A stretch of 64,000 bases of DNA from Nocardia tengchongensis (GTDB taxonomy: Bacteria > Actinomycetota > Actinomycetes > Mycobacteriales > Mycobacteriaceae): the NCBI RefSeq assembly GCF_018362975.1, contig NZ_CP074371.1, forward strand, positions 4,402,001-4,466,000, written 5' to 3'. A program made the position numbers and the translations under genes. Positions 61,605 to 64,000 of this stretch are shown one piece after another. Under the pieces are notes generated by a model, which made no database searches, had not been told where the DNA came from, and saw only the letters and a list, made by a program, of their open reading frames with translations. Numbering within the stretch: the stretch's first letter is position 1; every line of letters begins with the position of its first letter.

Positions 61605-62462
61605 CTACTTCTGCAACGTGAACTGCATGACGTCGAGGTGGCCGGCGCGGAAGTAGTGGGCGCAGCCGGTGAGGTATTTGAGGTAGCGCTGGTAGACCTC
61701 CTCGGAGGTGAGGTGGACGGCTTCGGGGTGGTGGGCTTCGAGGGCTGCGGCCCACAGGTCGAGGGTGCGGGCGTAGTGGGGGCGGAGGGATTGGATGCGG
61801 GTGGTGCGGAAGCCGACGGCTTCGGCCTCGTGGGGGACCGTGTTGGGTTGGGGGAGTTGGCCGCCGGGGAAGATCTCGCGTTTGACGAAGATGTGGAAGA
61901 GGGCGTCCTCGCGGGTGACGGGGATGTCGGCGGCGCGGAGGTCGGCGAGGGTGTGGCCGATGATGGTGTGCAGGAGCATGCGGCCGCCGGGTGGGAGCAT
62001 GCGGTGGCAGCGGGTGAAGAACTCGGGGTAGCGCTGTTTGCGGAAGTGCTCGAAGGCGCCGATGCTGACGATGCGGTCGGCGGTGCCGTCGAATTCCTCC
62101 CAACCTTGCAGGCGCACTTCGGCTTCGGAGATGCCGAGGTCGCGCAGCTGGGTTCGGACGTGTTCGAATTGGTTGCGGCTCAAGGTGAGTCCGATGACCC
62201 GCACGCCGTAGGTGAGGACGGCCCGGATCATGGTCGAGCCCCAGCCGCAGCCGACGTCGAGCAGGGTCATGCCGGGTTCGAGCCCTAGTTTGCCGAGCGC
62301 CAGATCGATCTTGGCCAGTTGTGCCTCCTCCAGGTTCAGGCCCGGCCGCTCGAAGTAGGCGCAGCTGTAGGTCATGGAGGGGTCGAGGAACAGCGCGTAG
62401 AAGTCGTCGGACAGGTCGTAGTGAGCCTGGACCTGCCGGTAGAAGGGCGCGAGCTGGGCCAT
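61605..62462 (-). CDS. Mycolic acid cyclopropane synthase-type methyltransferase
   Basis: A 285-aa SAM-dependent methyltransferase of the CmaA/MmaA/PcaA size class. Motifs: VQAHYDLSDDFYALFLDPSM, TYSCAYFERPGLNLEEAQLA, SAM motif LLDVGCGWGSTMIRAVLTYG, VSIGAFEHFRKQRYPEFFTR and FVKREIFPGGQLPQPN. In mycobacteria such enzymes cyclopropanate or methylate mycolic acids. ATG 62462 is preferred because CAGGAG lies 8 bp before it; upstream starts at 62504 lack this. It is divergent from the expansin-like gene. Confidence 0.9.
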   Translation of the reverse strand: MAQLAPFYRQVQAHYDLSDDFYALFLDPSMTYSCAYFERPGLNLEEAQLAKIDLALGKLGLEPGMTLLDVGCGWGSTMIRAVLTYGVRVIGLTLSRNQFEHVRTQLRDLGISEAEVRLQGWEEFDGTADRIVSIGAFEHFRKQRYPEFFTRCHRMLPPGGRMLLHTIIGHTLADLRAADIPVTREDALFHIFVKREIFPGGQLPQPNTVPHEAEAVGFRTTRIQSLRPHYARTLDLWAAALEAHHPEAVHLTSEEVYQRYLKYLTGCAHYFRAGHLDVMQFTLQK

Positions 62463-62679
62463 GGCGGACTCCTGAGGCGTGCGGACATCGCCGGTTGCGG
62501 ACATCCGGACATACGCAGCGGCGGGGCCTGCGGTTCTACATCGATGACACACCGCCAACACGCCGCGCTTTCGACCCGTAATTCCTGATTCGACCTCGGC
62601 GTCCCCGCGTCGGCTGCTTTCCTGATGGGGAGTGCAGCATCGCGTCAGCAAACACAATTCGGAGGGTTGGGGACCGGCC

Positions 62680-63582
62680 ATGCACCGCACCGGACACGAA
62701 GAGGTCCATCCTGGCAGGCCGTGGTTGTGGACGATTCTGGTGGGAGCGGTGGTGGTGGGACTGGCCACCTGGTGGATCAGACCGCAGTCGCTGAGCTGCA
62801 GTACGGCCGAGCCGACCACGACGGTCGTCACGCTGCCCGCGCTGCCCGCGGCTAGTGCGGTTACTCCCCAGCAGATTCAGGTCTCGGAACCGGAACCGGC
62901 GCCGGAGCGGGCCGAAGCCCGGTTCTACGCCTTCAATCAGGGTGCGGCCTGCTCGCTGCCGGATCTGCCGTTGGACGGCTACTACGTCAGCGTGCCGACG
63001 GGCGAGTACGACGGTTCCACGCCGTGCGGCTCCTACGTCGACATCGACGGTCCGATCGGCAGCGTCCGCGCCCAGGTCGTCGACCGCTGCCCGGGATGCG
63101 GACCGAACCAATACGACTTGAGCCTTTCGGCTTTCGAGGCCATCGCCCATTCCACCGACGGCGTCGCGGAGGTCAAGATCAGCAGGGTGCGCGACCCCAA
63201 TCCCGCCCCGGAGATCTTCTACCGCGTCCAGCAAAGCTCGTCGACCAGCTGGATCGGAATCCTGTTCTCCGGCACCGGAAATCCCATCGCACAGGTCGCC
63301 TTGCGCCCGGATTCCGGCGGTGACTATCGCCCGCTGCGCCGCGGCTACGACAACTACTGGACGGTGTCGGGCCTCGGCCGGGGCCCGTTCACCGCCCAGG
63401 TGACCGACATCTACGGCCACGCCGCGTTCGTCCCGGCCGTCTCGATCGAGCCGGGGCAGTTGCGCCGCACCGGAATTCGCCTCTACGAGATTCCCGACGA
63501 GTCGTCGGCCGAGCCGCCCCCGCCCGCGGCGCCGGTGGTCGTGACCACGGTCGTCGCCGCCCCCGCGCCCTGCATGCCGTAA
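62680..63582 (+). CDS. Membrane-anchored expansin-like protein (EXLX1 type)
   Basis: A 300-aa protein with one N-terminal helix (residues 15-33) and a Thr/Pro-rich linker. The expansin D1 domain spans about 80-170: RFYAFNQGAACSLPD, GEYDGSTPCGSYVDIDGP and QVVDRCPGCGPNQYDLSLSA. D135 and D146 lie where BsEXLX1 has its essential D71 and D82. The D2/CBM63-like domain spans about 178-270, with aromatic residues in TSWIGILFSGTGNPIAQVAL and YDNYWTVSGLGRGPFTAQVT. A Pro-rich tail follows. Expansins loosen cell-wall polysaccharides without hydrolysis. It is divergent from the methyltransferase with 217 bp between. Confidence 0.82.
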   Translation: MHRTGHEEVHPGRPWLWTILVGAVVVGLATWWIRPQSLSCSTAEPTTTVVTLPALPAASAVTPQQIQVSEPEPAPERAEARFYAFNQGAACSLPDLPLDGYYVSVPTGEYDGSTPCGSYVDIDGPIGSVRAQVVDRCPGCGPNQYDLSLSAFEAIAHSTDGVAEVKISRVRDPNPAPEIFYRVQQSSSTSWIGILFSGTGNPIAQVALRPDSGGDYRPLRRGYDNYWTVSGLGRGPFTAQVTDIYGHAAFVPAVSIEPGQLRRTGIRLYEIPDESSAEPPPPAAPVVVTTVVAAPAPCMP

Positions 63583-63617
63583 CCCGCCGCCCGGCCTCCC
63601 GTATGGCATCATCAAAG

Positions 63618-63631
63618 TGAAACGTGTTCCA
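63618..63631. promoter_or_regulatory. KstR-like operator upstream of the alpha/beta hydrolase
   Basis: TGAAACGTGTTCCA matches the published KstR pattern TnnAACnnGTTnnA at all eight fixed bases. It lies 37 bp before the hydrolase ATG, a position suitable for repression. A single site is not proof; other TetR regulators bind related palindromes. Confidence 0.5.
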
Positions 63632-63667
63632 TTTCGACCGCCGCAGCGGTGTGCCGGGAGGCCTTCG

Positions 63668-64000
63668 ATGACGAACCCCAGCTTGAACCTGACCACGCCC
63701 GCCGGCGCGCAGAGCCGCGGCCGCCGCCTGTCACCGCGCATTTCCCGGCTGACCGAGGTGCCGCAGGGCGCGATGGTGGAACTACCTGGCCGTGGCTCCA
63801 CCTACGTGGTGGATCTGCCCGGCCCCGCGGCCGACTCGCCGACGGTGCTGCTGCTGCACGGCATGGCCACCACCGCCATGCTCAACTGGTTCCCGTCGCT
63901 GCGTGAACTCAATGCCCGCTACCGCGTGGTGCTGTTCGATCAGCGCTGGCACGGACACGGAATCCGTTCCGAGCGTTTCGATCTCGACGATCTGGCCGAC
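63668..64000 (+). CDS. Alpha/beta hydrolase (3' end beyond the window)
   Basis: The ATG at 63668 has GGGAGG upstream. The visible 111 residues include RLSPRISRLTEVPQGAMVEL, VLLLHGMATTAMLNWFPSLR and VVLFDQRWHGHGI, the oxyanion-hole HG and the DQRWHGHG of alpha/beta hydrolases. The nucleophile elbow should lie just past the window edge. A KstR-like palindrome in its promoter suggests a link to sterol or lipid catabolism (inference). Confidence 0.88.
   Translation, partial: MTNPSLNLTTPAGAQSRGRRLSPRISRLTEVPQGAMVELPGRGSTYVVDLPGPAADSPTVLLLHGMATTAMLNWFPSLRELNARYRVVLFDQRWHGHGIRSERFDLDDLAD

Overview
The window is about 70% GC. It carries an AlkB alkane hydroxylase cluster, a complete Mce lipid-import operon, three cyclopropane/mycolate-type methyltransferases, an acyl-CoA carboxylase beta subunit, an Rv1733c-like membrane protein and a DUF397/XRE-DUF5753 pair. 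Together these point to a mycolic-acid-forming actinobacterium, most likely Nocardia or a close relative. This is inferred from gene content and codon use, not from a marker gene. I saw no rRNA, tRNA, CRISPR array, transposase or phage gene.

Layout. 1-8.5 kb: a light-response type block. A photolyase, an SDR, an amine-oxidase-like flavoprotein, a DUF1365 protein, a CFA-type methyltransferase and a small membrane protein are bracketed by two paralogous LitR/CarH-like MerR regulators. A shared 13-bp element lies in front of the photolyase and in front of the SDR/flavoprotein pair. 8.6-14.7 kb: a mixed and partly decayed stretch with a phosphotransferase remnant, a GGDEF protein, a SnoaL remnant, a second CFA synthase, a broken FkbM methyltransferase and an Rv1733c-like protein. 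14.7-29.7 kb: metabolic and transport genes including a stand-alone DNA ligase, an amino acid permease, an HpnE-like flavoprotein, two DUF2236 oxygenase-like proteins, LysE, an SDR/HxlR divergon and a KimA-like permease. 29.9-32.2 kb: an XRE-DUF5753/DUF397 regulatory island with repeated operator-like palindromes. 32.3-45 kb: small membrane proteins, a thioesterase, a secreted lipase, the carboxylase, an AarF kinase, an alpha-mannosidase, a NarI-like protein without heme ligands and a PPOX protein.

45-50.7 kb: an alkane oxidation locus with a GMC long-chain alcohol oxidase, a TetR regulator, alkB, two rubredoxins and a rubredoxin reductase. 50.7-60.5 kb: a tightly overlapped Mce operon (yrbE-yrbE-mceABCDEF-mas) ending in two TetR genes, with a palindromic operator candidate upstream. 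60.5-64 kb: a SUKH-like remnant, a hypothetical protein, a mycolate-type methyltransferase, an expansin-like wall protein and the start of an alpha/beta hydrolase behind a KstR-like site.

A striking feature of the sequence as given is that about 15 otherwise well-conserved genes are interrupted by single-base frameshifts, mostly in G/C runs. These sit in 6-30 kb and 46-52 kb and are absent from 30-46 kb and 52-64 kb. Many look like sequencing or assembly indels rather than real decay. I give each such gene its full extent, type it as pseudogene and state where the frame breaks.
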